From JBHOQX01 sp042408595 (GTDB lineage Bacteria > Chloroflexota > Chloroflexia > Chloroflexales > Roseiflexaceae): a DNA stretch of 64,000 nt. Shown in pieces: positions 25,127 through 33,069 of this stretch. The notes under the pieces were generated by a model. The model saw only the letters and a list, made by a program, of their open reading frames with translations, was not told where the DNA came from and made no database searches. Numbering within the stretch: the stretch's first letter is position 1; each line of letters begins with the position of its first letter. The translations under genes were made by a program, and so were the position numbers. The stretch spans positions 39,217 to 103,216 of the forward strand of contig JBHOQX010000082.1 of the NCBI GenBank assembly GCA_042408595.1. The letters run 5' to 3'.

Positions 25127-25792
25127 ATGACGACACAACCGCAGCTTCCGCTCTCCTATGTGGCCCGGCGCCCCTCCCAGCCGGGCAGCGCGCCGCCGCT
25201 GATGGTGCTGCTGCACGGGTACGGCAGCAACGAACACGATCTGATCGGCCTGGCGCCGTACCTTGATCCCCGGCTGCTGATCCTCAGCCCACGCGCGCCC
25301 CGGGTCGTGATGCCCGGCGGGTACGCCTGGTTCGATCTCGACTTCACGCCCGGCGGCCTGGTGATCGACACCGCACAGGCGCTCGCCAGCCGCGACCGGA
25401 TCGGCCAGTTCATGGCGGACGCGGTTGCCGCGTTCGGCGCCGACCCGCAACATGTCTACCTGGGCGGCTTCAGCCAGGGAGCGATCCTGGCGCTGGCGCT
25501 GGCGCTGCGGCGGCCCGCGACGGTCGCGGGCGTGCTGGCGATGAGCGGAATGGCACCGCCAGCGCTCGCGGCGGAGATGGCCCCGGCCGAAGCGCTGCGC
25601 GGGCTGCCGGTGCTCATACAGCACGGCGTCTACGACCCGGTGATTCCGGTCGCTGCCGCACGCGCCGGGCGCGACCTGCTGGCGAGGCTGCCGCTCGACC
25701 TGACCTACCGCGAGTACCCTATGGGCCACGAAGTGAGCGCCGAAAGCCTGGCCGATGCCGCCGACTGGCTGCGGGCGCGGCTTGAGCGGTGA
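25127..25792 (+). CDS. Phospholipase/carboxylesterase family alpha/beta hydrolase
   Basis: A 221-aa serine hydrolase. The oxyanion-hole segment is VLLHGYGSNEHD, the nucleophile elbow GGFSQGAILAL, with acid Asp in HGVYDPVIPV and catalytic His in YPMGHEVSAE. This is the abhydrolase_2 group that hydrolyses lysophospholipids and short esters. ATG 25127 is preferred; GTG 25106, overlapping the CBS gene stop, is in frame. No signal peptide, so cytosolic. Confidence 0.9.
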   Translation: MTTQPQLPLSYVARRPSQPGSAPPLMVLLHGYGSNEHDLIGLAPYLDPRLLILSPRAPRVVMPGGYAWFDLDFTPGGLVIDTAQALASRDRIGQFMADAVAAFGADPQHVYLGGFSQGAILALALALRRPATVAGVLAMSGMAPPALAAEMAPAEALRGLPVLIQHGVYDPVIPVAAARAGRDLLARLPLDLTYREYPMGHEVSAESLADAADWLRARLER

Positions 25793-25923
25793 CGCAACGA
25801 GCGGGGTAGAGCGACCCCTCACACGGGCGGCAATCCTTCATTGATTGGGCCAACAGGCCTCGATGGAGGCTGACCGATGCTACCATCACGTACGACACGT
25901 CGTATACGAGGGAGGAGGAGCGC

Positions 25924-26637
25924 GTGACGACGATCTATCTCATCCGCCACGGCGAGACCGCGTGGAACGCGGAGGGGCGCTGGCAGGGCCACGTCGATGT
26001 GCCGCTCAACGACACCGGGCGGGCGCAGGCGCGGCAGCTGGCGGCCTGGCTGCGCGAGCGCGGCGTACGTTTCGACGCCATCTACAGCAGCGACCTGCAC
26101 CGCGCCTGGGAGACGGCGGCGATCCTCGCGCAGGCGCAGGGGCTGGAGCCGCGCCCGGTCCCTGCGCTGCGCGAGATCGACCTCGGGCGCTGGAGCGGCA
26201 AGACCCGCGATGAGGTGATGGCGAGCGACCGCGAGATTCTTGATCGGATCGCCTCGGGAGAAGACCTGCCACGTGGCGGCGCGGAGCGCATGGCCGACTT
26301 GTTTCAGCGAGTCATCGGCGCGACCGAGGCGCTCGTCGCCGAGCACCCCCGCGAAACCATCGCCCTGGTGTCGCACGGCGGACCGATCCGCGCCCTGCTG
26401 CTGTACGCCTCACGCGACCGCGACGGCCTCGCGCCGCGCCGCGGGCACATCGGGAACACAGCCGTCTCGATCCTCGACTGCGGTCCGCACGGCTGGGCGC
26501 TGCGCCTGATCAACGATGTCTCACACCTGGAAGGCGGCGCGCAGGCGCCCGACCTGATGGCCCCACAACCGCCCGGCGACGAGGAAGTGGCGACTGGGTC
26601 GGACGAAGTGACGGAGCGGGAGCAGCGTGCGCAATGA
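25924..26637 (+). CDS. Histidine phosphatase (phosphoglycerate mutase-like, CobC/GpmB type)
   Basis: A 237-aa branch-1 histidine phosphatase with IYLIRHGETAWNAEGRWQGH (catalytic RHG), YSSDLHRAWETAAI, LREIDLGRWSGKT and ALVSHGGPIRALL (second His). It may act on alpha-ribazole-phosphate, phosphoglycerate or another small phosphate; no cobalamin genes are nearby, so substrate is open. GTG 25924 has GGAGGAGG upstream. The C-terminal 30 residues are acidic and unlike the family. Confidence 0.88.
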   Translation: MTTIYLIRHGETAWNAEGRWQGHVDVPLNDTGRAQARQLAAWLRERGVRFDAIYSSDLHRAWETAAILAQAQGLEPRPVPALREIDLGRWSGKTRDEVMASDREILDRIASGEDLPRGGAERMADLFQRVIGATEALVAEHPRETIALVSHGGPIRALLLYASRDRDGLAPRRGHIGNTAVSILDCGPHGWALRLINDVSHLEGGAQAPDLMAPQPPGDEEVATGSDEVTEREQRAQ

Positions 26638-26874
26638 ACAATGAATGATGCGGCGAGGAGCAAGGGGCTGACGCCGGATGCGCTCGCAGCTGGCAGATCG
26701 TATGGGCGGCATTCCGACGCCGTGCGATCTTGACGATGCCCCGCCATCGGTCTGCCTCAGCGCTCGTTCCCTAATTGCTCCGCTCTCCAGGCCCCCGATC
26801 TACCTGCCACCGTGCCGTCGTGTCGGGGCGCCACCCGCGCCTATCCTGCCTGACTGCGCCATTGAGGTCCTGCC

Positions 26875-27645
26875 ATGACTCTGACCGACCACTACATCAT
26901 CGACACGCCGGAAAACATCGAATTCGGCTATGAGATCGCCGGAATCGGCTCGCGTTTCATCGCCGCGCTGCTGGACACGTTGCTAATCCTCGTCGCGGAG
27001 GTGCTTCTGACGCTGGGAGTCGTCGTGTTCGGCGAGCCGCTGAGCAACCTGGGCTTCTCGCCCAGTATCCTGATAGCGATCTATACGCTACTCGCCTTCT
27101 TCATCCTCTTCGGCTACTATCTGGTCTTCGAGATGCTGTGGAACGGCCAGAGTCCCGGCAAACGCGCCGCCGGCCTGCGGGTCGTACGCGAAGGCGGCCG
27201 GCCGGTCACGTTCCTGGCCTCGGCGATCCGCAACCTGGTGCGCCTCGTGGACTTCCTGCCGACGCTCTACGTGGCCGGTGTGGTGAGCATGTTCATCGAT
27301 TCGCGTTCGCGGCGCCTGGGGGATCTCGCCGCGGGGACGCTGGTGGTGAAGGAGCGCCGCGGTGTCACGCTGGAAAGCCTCGCGGCTCCCGCGCCAGCCG
27401 CCGCCGTGGCGCCCGACACGCCCGCGCTGCCAGGGATCGAACGGCTCGACGTGCGCGATTACACTCTGGCCCAGGAGTTCCTGCGGCGCCGTGGCACCCT
27501 GGCGCCGGAGGCGCGGGCACGGCTGGCAAACCAGATCGCGGCCACCCTGCAGGGGCGGCTGGAGCTGCCGCCACAGGGCGACCCCGAGCGCTTCCTGGCG
27601 CTTGTCGTCGCAGAATATCAGCGCACCCGGCGGCGCGCTATGTGA
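26875..27645 (+). CDS. RDD-family membrane protein
   Basis: A 256-aa protein. The N-terminal 170 residues form the RDD domain: GIGSRFIAALLDTLLILV (Arg and Asp of the family name), FFILFGYYLVFEMLWNGQSPGKRAAGLRVV, and RRLGDLAAGTLVV. About 80 cytosolic residues follow (YTLAQEFLRRRGTLAPEARARLANQIA), a region common in actinobacterial and Chloroflexi RDD proteins. Function is uncertain; some RDD proteins are Na+/H+ antiporters. ATG 26875 has GAGGTC upstream. Confidence 0.88.
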   Translation: MTLTDHYIIDTPENIEFGYEIAGIGSRFIAALLDTLLILVAEVLLTLGVVVFGEPLSNLGFSPSILIAIYTLLAFFILFGYYLVFEMLWNGQSPGKRAAGLRVVREGGRPVTFLASAIRNLVRLVDFLPTLYVAGVVSMFIDSRSRRLGDLAAGTLVVKERRGVTLESLAAPAPAAAVAPDTPALPGIERLDVRDYTLAQEFLRRRGTLAPEARARLANQIAATLQGRLELPPQGDPERFLALVVAEYQRTRRRAM

Positions 27646-27746
27646 TTCGTCGTGCCGCCTCCAGCCAGCATCAATTGCGCGAACGAGAAGAACTGCTCTC
27701 CCTTGTGTTCGTCGCTCGTCATTCGTCTGCCTCGCGTGCCGCAGCC

Positions 27747-28682
27747 TTACCGCCGCAGCTCATCGCTCAGCGACAACGCCCGTTCCACCAGGTCCGGCGC
27801 GTCGGCGGGGAGGGCGACCAGGCCGGGGAGGCGGCGAAACCAGGGGGGCTGGCGGCGGGCGAAGGCATGGGTGTCGAACTTGAGCCGCTCGACCGCGGCG
27901 GCCAGGGTCGTCTCGCCCGCCAGGTACGGGCGGAACTCGCGGTAGCCCAGGCCAGACATCGCCGGGAGGTCCCAGCCATAACCACGCGCCAGCAGCCCGC
28001 GCACTTCGTCCAGCAGCCCGGCCTCCATCATCCGCTCGACGCGCGCGTCGATCCGTGGGTACAGCACCGGCGCCGGGAGGGTCAACCAGAGCGTGCGGAC
28101 GCGGTAGGGCGGCGGGCGGCGGGCCTGCTGCGCCGAGATCGGCCGGCCGGTCACGCCGTACACTTCCAGCGCGCGGATGACGCGGCGCACATTCGCGGGC
28201 GGGATGGCGGCAGCCGCGGCCGGATCGACGGCGGCCAGGCGCGCATGGAGCGCCGCCGGCCCGCCGGCGGCGGCCTCGGCTTCGAGCCGGGCGCGCAGCT
28301 CCGGCTGCGGCGGGACGCGCGGCACACTCCAGCCCTCTAGCAGCGCGGCGAGATACTGGCCCGTGCCGCCGGCGACGATCGGCAGGCGGCCTCGCCCGGC
28401 GATCGCGGCGATGGCGGCAGCGGCGAGCTCCAGGTAGCGTGCCAGCGAGAACGCTTCGTCCGGGTCGGCCACGTCGATCAGGTGGTGCGGCACAGCGGCG
28501 CGCTCGGCCGGGGTGGGCTTGGCGGTGCCGATATCCATGCCGCGGTACACCTGCCGCGAATCGGCGGAGACGATCTCGCCGCCCAGCGCCTGCGCCAGCC
28601 GGATCGCCAGCGCCGTCTTGCCGGTGGCCGTTTGCCCGACGACCGCCAGCAGAGGGATCGGTTGTGTGGTGGCCGTGGTCAC
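27747..28682 (-). CDS. miaA: tRNA dimethylallyltransferase MiaA
   Basis: A 311-aa enzyme transferring dimethylallyl to N6 of A37 in tRNAs reading UNN codons. It has the P-loop VVGQTATGKTALA, IVSADSRQVYRGMDIGTAKPT, HHLIDVADPDEAFSLARY, IVAGGTGQYLAALL and GLGYREFRPYLAGE. GTG 28682 begins VTTATTQPIPLLAVVG, 6 nt after a TATACT box; upstream in-frame starts would lie within repeat DNA. Its isoprenoid donor could come from the mevalonate pathway whose kinase is at 17874-18986. Confidence 0.95.
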   Translation of the reverse strand: MTTATTQPIPLLAVVGQTATGKTALAIRLAQALGGEIVSADSRQVYRGMDIGTAKPTPAERAAVPHHLIDVADPDEAFSLARYLELAAAAIAAIAGRGRLPIVAGGTGQYLAALLEGWSVPRVPPQPELRARLEAEAAAGGPAALHARLAAVDPAAAAAIPPANVRRVIRALEVYGVTGRPISAQQARRPPPYRVRTLWLTLPAPVLYPRIDARVERMMEAGLLDEVRGLLARGYGWDLPAMSGLGYREFRPYLAGETTLAAAVERLKFDTHAFARRQPPWFRRLPGLVALPADAPDLVERALSLSDELRR

Positions 28683-28688
28683 GGATCG

Positions 28689-28694
28689 AGTATA
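28689..28694 (-). promoter_or_regulatory. TATACT -10 box for leaderless miaA
   Basis: Minus-strand TATACT (28694-28689) ends 6 nt before GTG 28682, so transcription should begin at or next to the start codon. No Shine-Dalgarno lies between. Confidence 0.55.
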
Positions 28695-28719
28695 GCACGA
28701 CGAGCAGGGTGAGGGGTTG

Positions 28720-28853
28720 ATGGAAGTGCAGCGTGCAGCGTGCAGAGCGTCAGTGACGGGTGATAAACGATGATGGTGGGAGGCAAGAGATCGTCTCCAT
28801 GTCATCGTATCATCGTGTCACCCTGTCACCCGCTCATCCTGTCAGCTTGTCAC
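28720..28853 (-). repeat. GTGCAGCGT units and GTGACA 10-bp repeats in the miaA/lipoprotein spacer
   Basis: GTGCAGCGT units occur at 28726-28740. From 28801 to 28853 a reverse-oriented GTGACA array follows. 28810-28838 matches 32941-32969 on the opposite strand at 27 of 29 positions, showing a shared element rather than chance low complexity. Confidence 0.75.
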
Positions 28854-28873
28854 AACGGAACCCGGAGGTATCC

Positions 28874-29320
28874 ATGTGGCGTTGGTTCTCTCAGATGCTC
28901 CCCGTCCTGCTCGCCGGAGCGCTGCTGGCTTCCTGCGGCCGAGGGGCGGCTGGCGAGCAGGCCGGCCCGTGCGCAGCGGTGCAGCACCCCGCGCCAGACT
29001 CGGCCGAAGGCCAGGCGATCATCGCCGGGCTGGTGAAAACCCAGCCCTCGCTGGCCGGATACGCGCCGCCACCCGATTGGGTTCGCGGCATCGATCAGCT
29101 CAACGATTGGGCGATTGTCGAAACGAACGGAACTGACCAGTTCGAGCCCGGCGTGTTCGTCGTTCACAAGCAGGGGGCGGAATACCGCTTCGTGACAGTC
29201 TGGGGCGGCGTCGCAACGCAGCCCAACGAAATCCAAAACTGGCTACGCGAGCAGGCTCCGGCCGCCCCCGCCACGCTGTTCGACTGCTTCCGGCCCCGTG
29301 GCGCGCCGTTTTCCGGGTAA
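28874..29320 (+). CDS. Small lipoprotein, unknown function
   Basis: A 148-aa exported protein: MWRWFSQMLPVLLAGALLASC gives a lipobox LLASC at residue 20 or so. The mature part contains AGYAPPPDWVRGIDQLNDWAIVE, FVVHKQGAEYRFVTVWGG and a single further Cys (LFDCFRP). No family recognised. ATG 28874 with GGAGG upstream is preferred; an open frame extends upstream through the repeats to 28760 but has no coding character. It lies upstream of the sigma/anti-sigma fusion gene. Confidence 0.7.
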   Translation: MWRWFSQMLPVLLAGALLASCGRGAAGEQAGPCAAVQHPAPDSAEGQAIIAGLVKTQPSLAGYAPPPDWVRGIDQLNDWAIVETNGTDQFEPGVFVVHKQGAEYRFVTVWGGVATQPNEIQNWLREQAPAAPATLFDCFRPRGAPFSG

Positions 29321-29559
29321 TCGGGTCTGATCCGCGCGGGCCTCTCCGGCGGCTACGGGGCGTAGCGGGGCGACACCCATCCTCCGTCACGCTGATCGAC
29401 ACCGCTAACAAACCCCATCGCCCACGCGTCATGGATCCATGAGTCTGCTCTCGGGAACTGCCGGCAGGGTGCGGCAGGCCGGCGGCATCCGGCCCGCCGC
29501 GCTCCGCCGTCAGGGGCAGCGCGCCAACCGCACACTCATCAACCGCTCACGCACGGGCT

Positions 29560-29588
29560 TTGACGCCGGCCTGCGCGCGTGCTATCCT
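29560..29588 (+). promoter_or_regulatory. Promoter of the sigma/anti-sigma fusion gene
   Basis: TTGACG (29560-29565; 5 of 6) and TATCCT (29583-29588; 4 of 6, preceded by TG in TGCTATCCT) are separated by 17 bp. Predicted start near 29595, leader about 65 nt. The remainder of the 29321-29659 spacer shows no gene. Confidence 0.6.
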
Positions 29589-29659
29589 GTCGGTGCGCAC
29601 AATTGTCCGCCCACGCCAGACCCGACCCACCCGGCGGCCCAGAACCCCAGGAAGCCCCC

Positions 29660-32600
29660 ATGATCGCCGACGATCTCGACCGCGCCCTGCAGCGCTCCGG
29701 CGACGATCTATACCGGCTCGCCCTGCTGCTCACGGACGGCCCCAACGCCGCGCAGGCCGCCTTAGCCCGCGCCATCGGCCGCCTGCCGCCGGCCCAGCCG
29801 GTGGGCGCAGCGGCGCTGGCCACCGCGTTGGTCGCGGCGCTCCCGCCGGACCGCCTGACGCTCCGGCCGCGCCACCCGCCCGCCTGGACACAGCGCGCCG
29901 GGCCGGATGCCGCCCGCGCCGCCGCGATCAGCCGCCTGCCGCGCGAGCAACGCCTGGCGCTGGGGCTGGCGCTGCTGCTCGACCTCGACCGGGCGGATAT
30001 CGCCGCTGCGTTGAATGTCGAGCCGCAAGAGGCCGTTGAGCACCTTCGCGCAGCTCTGGAGACGCTCGCGCCCACCGTCCCCGGCCTGCCGCCCGCGCCG
30101 CCCGAGCAGGACGAGCCCGAAGCCTGCCGCGCGATCCGCGCGACGCTCGCCGGCGACCACCTGCGCCACGACGACCCGGCGGCCCGCGGGCACCTGGCGA
30201 TCTGCCCGGAGTGCCGCGCCGCCGGACAGCGCTGGGGGCGCGTACGCGAGGCGGCGAGCGAGACCTTGCGGACGGCCCTGCGCGACGAGCGCATGCCCGA
30301 GGATCTGCGCGCGCCCGCCGCCCGCGCACAGTCGCCCGCCTGGCAGCGCTGGCTGCCCTCCGGCCGGGCCTGGCAGGCGCTCCCGCTGCTCGCCGTCGCC
30401 GCCCTGATCGTCGCGCTCGTCTTGCCGCGCCACAACGCCACGACGGTCTCGCGGGGCGGGGCTGCCGCGCCCGCGCTCGCGCCGCGCCAGATTGTGGACC
30501 GGGCGCTCGCCAGGCTGTACGCCCCGCCGCCCGGCGGCGACCTGTGGCACGGCACCTGGGATATCCTGTGGGTGTTCGACGACGGCACATCCACCGTGCT
30601 GCGCGCCGATCTCTGGCGCGACCAGAGCGGCGCGCGCCACCGGGTGCAGCTTGTGCATCAGCAGGGGGGCGGCCCGTACGAGTTCGAACTGGCCGACGGC
30701 ACAGCGAACATCTGGTACGCCATCAGTTCCGGCTACTTCCCGTCCCTCTACCCCTCGTTCCTGACCGACTCGCGGCGCGGCGTGCTGGCCAGGGCAGCGC
30801 CGGACGAACGGCGCGCCATGCTCCAGGCCCGGCTCGAGTCCGGCGCGTGGGGCATCGCGGCGGCGTATCTGCGGCAGGCCCAGACCGCGCCGGCGCTGAG
30901 CAACTGGGGCCGCCGCACCACCCCCGATGGGGCCGTGCTCGACATCATCGGCTTCGAGGGCGCCAGCCCGCTCGCGCCGCCGCCGGACGCCCGCGGCGAG
31001 GGCGAGGCCGCCCCACCGGTGCGCGTCCTGCTCGCGATCGATCGCGACACCGGCGCCCTGCGGGAGGTCAGCGAGCTTGTGGGCCCGGCGGGCAGCCAGC
31101 AGGTCGGCCGGACGACCTGGCGCTTCGTCGGCGAGGAGCGACTCACGACCCCAAGCGCGATCGCTCAGGCGCTCGATCTGAAACGCGCCTGGAATGGGAC
31201 GATCGTCTTCAGCGAAGAAGAGCGGATCATCGATCCGCGGCTGCCGCTGCTCGATCAGTCCGCTATCCTGCCGCTCACGCTGGCGCTCGAGCAGGGGGTG
31301 CCGATGCCCACCCCACCGCCTGACGCTGAAGTCGCCGCGCTCTTCAGCGAAACGAGCGCTCCCGCCACGCATAGTGCGTATATCGGCGGCGGACGCCGGC
31401 TGTTCATCCGGGCGGCGTTCAACGGCCAGCAAGGCGCGCGGCCGGGCGGCGAGAGCGAGCAGGTGACGGTCGGCGACGTCCGTGTCCGGCTGCGCGCCGC
31501 CGCCCCCTGGCGCTACGACGCGTCGATCGATACCGTGCGCGGCAACTACAGCCCACTGGCGCTGCAGATCGCCACCTTCGGCTACACCCGCGCCGAGCTG
31601 CTCGACACCATCCGTTCGCTCGCGCCGATCTCGCTGGCCACCATCCGCAGCCAGGCGCGCCTGTTCATCAGCCCCGCGCCGAACGACCCGGCGGCGCTCG
31701 ACGCGCTGCTGACCGCCCTGCCCCAGCCATCGCCGCCGGCCGCCGGCATGGTGCGCCATCTGGTCGAGCGCAGCTTCACCCGCCACGACCAGCAGCCGGA
31801 CCCGCTGGCCGACCCATACCATGCTCCGCCGTACGGCGGCAAACCGGAGCGCGCCCAGACCGACTACTGGCTGCGCGCGGACCCTGGCCCGCTCGCGATC
31901 GTCACCCGCGCCGAGAGCGGCGCGCTGATCCGGCAGGTGCTGATCGAGCCAGCACGGATGTGGACCTACGACCCCCTCCGCCAGGAAACGAACATCCGAC
32001 CATTATGGGGCGCAGCCGTCCCACCGCTCTTGGACAGGGTCGAGGCGACGCTTGGCGCGCTGCAACTGATCGCGTGCGGCGGCACGCAGCTCGAGGCGCT
32101 GCCTTCCGGCGGGCGGGCCGTGCAGCGGCGCGAGGAGCTCTGGGCCAGCCAGTCGTGCATGCGGCCGTACTATCCCGCTCTGCTGCTCGCTCAGATTCGG
32201 CCGCCCGGCAGCGTCGAGCCCGGTGCGGCCGACGGGCCGTTCCTGGCCGATATCGCCGGGCGCCCGCTGGTGGCGCGCGCGGTGATCGCTGCAAACGGTC
32301 GGCTGGCGCGCTTTGAGGTGCGCGCCGGCGAGGAGGCGGATGCGCCGCTGCTGGAAGCCTACGACCTGCTCGCCGACGAAGAACTGCCCCGCGAGCGCGC
32401 TCCCGTCCACCTGTTCGACGGCAGGCCGCCGGAAGCGGTCTGGATGCGGCGTTGGCCCGATGGCGAGCCGGGCGTCAGCCCCGGCCCGCGGGTGGTCACG
32501 ATCACCGAGACCGCCAGGCTGCTCGGCGCGCCGGTGTTTGTGTTGGATGATGAGCGCGCGATGTTGGTGCAGATCGAGATGCAGCCCCAAGGTGCGCCCG

Positions 32601-33016
32601 ACCCGGGCTATGATGGCAGTGTCTTCGAAACCGCGCTGCGCGCCGGTGTCGCCGCGCGCATGATCTACATCCTGGCCGACCCTGCGAGCTCCCGCACCAC
32701 CTTCCTGTACCAGGGGCCGGCCGGGAGCTTCGGCGCGTTTCTGCGCGGGCACGCTACCTGGCGCAGCAGCACACCGATCGCCGTGACGGTCGGCAACCAG
32801 GTGATCGACGCCTGGCGGGTGCAACTCTACGACGGCACGCAATGGAGCCTGATGGAGCGCGACGGCACCCTGCTGGCCATGTCCGCCGACATCCCGCTGC
32901 AACAGGACACCCTGGCGCGGCTCGCGCCGGCGGGGCGGCCGGTGAGCGGGTGGCAGGGTGACACGATGACAAGGCCCGAGCCCCCAGCCCCTCGTCCCCC
33001 GCTCCTCGCCCCCTAA
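29660..33016 (+). CDS. Giant membrane protein: degenerate ECF-sigma domain + anti-sigma zinc finger + TM + ectodomain
   Basis: An 1118-aa protein. Residues about 1-135 resemble a degenerate ECF sigma factor: a region-2-like start (DDLYRLALLLTDGPNAAQAALARAI) and a region-4-like helix-turn-helix (ISRLPREQRLALGLALLLDL, DIAAALNVEPQEAVEHLRAAL). Residues 177-186 carry the anti-sigma zinc motif HLAICPEC (HX3CX2C). One membrane helix follows (ALPLLAVAALIVALVL, about 239-256), then some 850 extracytoplasmic residues without recognised catalytic motifs. ATG 29660 is used; the frame extends upstream to 29579 without a better start. The last residues are encoded by a GTGACA repeat. It looks like a one-piece envelope sensor whose sigma part may no longer drive transcription. 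Confidence 0.75.
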   Translation: MIADDLDRALQRSGDDLYRLALLLTDGPNAAQAALARAIGRLPPAQPVGAAALATALVAALPPDRLTLRPRHPPAWTQRAGPDAARAAAISRLPREQRLALGLALLLDLDRADIAAALNVEPQEAVEHLRAALETLAPTVPGLPPAPPEQDEPEACRAIRATLAGDHLRHDDPAARGHLAICPECRAAGQRWGRVREAASETLRTALRDERMPEDLRAPAARAQSPAWQRWLPSGRAWQALPLLAVAALIVALVLPRHNATTVSRGGAAAPALAPRQIVDRALARLYAPPPGGDLWHGTWDILWVFDDGTSTVLRADLWRDQSGARHRVQLVHQQGGGPYEFELADGTANIWYAISSGYFPSLYPSFLTDSRRGVLARAAPDERRAMLQARLESGAWGIAAAYLRQAQTAPALSNWGRRTTPDGAVLDIIGFEGASPLAPPPDARGEGEAAPPVRVLLAIDRDTGALREVSELVGPAGSQQVGRTTWRFVGEERLTTPSAIAQALDLKRAWNGTIVFSEEERIIDPRLPLLDQSAILPLTLALEQGVPMPTPPPDAEVAALFSETSAPATHSAYIGGGRRLFIRAAFNGQQGARPGGESEQVTVGDVRVRLRAAAPWRYDASIDTVRGNYSPLALQIATFGYTRAELLDTIRSLAPISLATIRSQARLFISPAPNDPAALDALLTALPQPSPPAAGMVRHLVERSFTRHDQQPDPLADPYHAPPYGGKPERAQTDYWLRADPGPLAIVTRAESGALIRQVLIEPARMWTYDPLRQETNIRPLWGAAVPPLLDRVEATLGALQLIACGGTQLEALPSGGRAVQRREELWASQSCMRPYYPALLLAQIRPPGSVEPGAADGPFLADIAGRPLVARAVIAANGRLARFEVRAGEEADAPLLEAYDLLADEELPRERAPVHLFDGRPPEAVWMRRWPDGEPGVSPGPRVVTITETARLLGAPVFVLDDERAMLVQIEMQPQGAPDPGYDGSVFETALRAGVAARMIYILADPASSRTTFLYQGPAGSFGAFLRGHATWRSSTPIAVTVGNQVIDAWRVQLYDGTQWSLMERDGTLLAMSADIPLQQDTLARLAPAGRPVSGWQGDTMTRPEPPAPRPPLLAP
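32941..32972 (+). repeat. GTGACA-type repeat encoding the C-terminal tail of the fusion protein
   Basis: 32941-32955 is identical to 22562-22576, and 32941-32969 matches 28810-28838 inverted at 27 of 29 bases. Here the element is translated as the tail VSGWQGDTMTR. Confidence 0.75.
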
Positions 33017-33057
33017 CCCCTCGCCCGCGCCGTGTCTTTCGTCATGCATCGTTATGC

Positions 33058-33063
33058 TACACT
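33058..33063 (+). promoter_or_regulatory. Extended -10 box for leaderless priA
   Basis: TACACT (33058-33063), preceded by TGC to form the extended -10 TGCTACACT, ends 6 nt before ATG 33070. No Shine-Dalgarno is present. Confidence 0.55.
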
Positions 33064-33069
33064 AGCGGC

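Noticed and set aside
22698..25136. 812-codon minus-strand open frame spanning the propeller lipoprotein and the CBS gene
   Set aside because: Only the part from ATG 24137 has a ribosome-binding site, lipobox and family similarity; the upstream portion runs antisense to the CBS gene and through the repeat array.
26678..26878. Possible 66-aa gene before the RDD gene
   Set aside because: No ribosome-binding site, Pro/Arg-rich, no family; overlaps the RDD start.
29762..31822. 686-codon minus-strand open frame opposite the sigma/anti-sigma fusion
   Set aside because: The plus-strand frame has the promoter, ribosome-binding site and domains; this one is codon-bias shadow.
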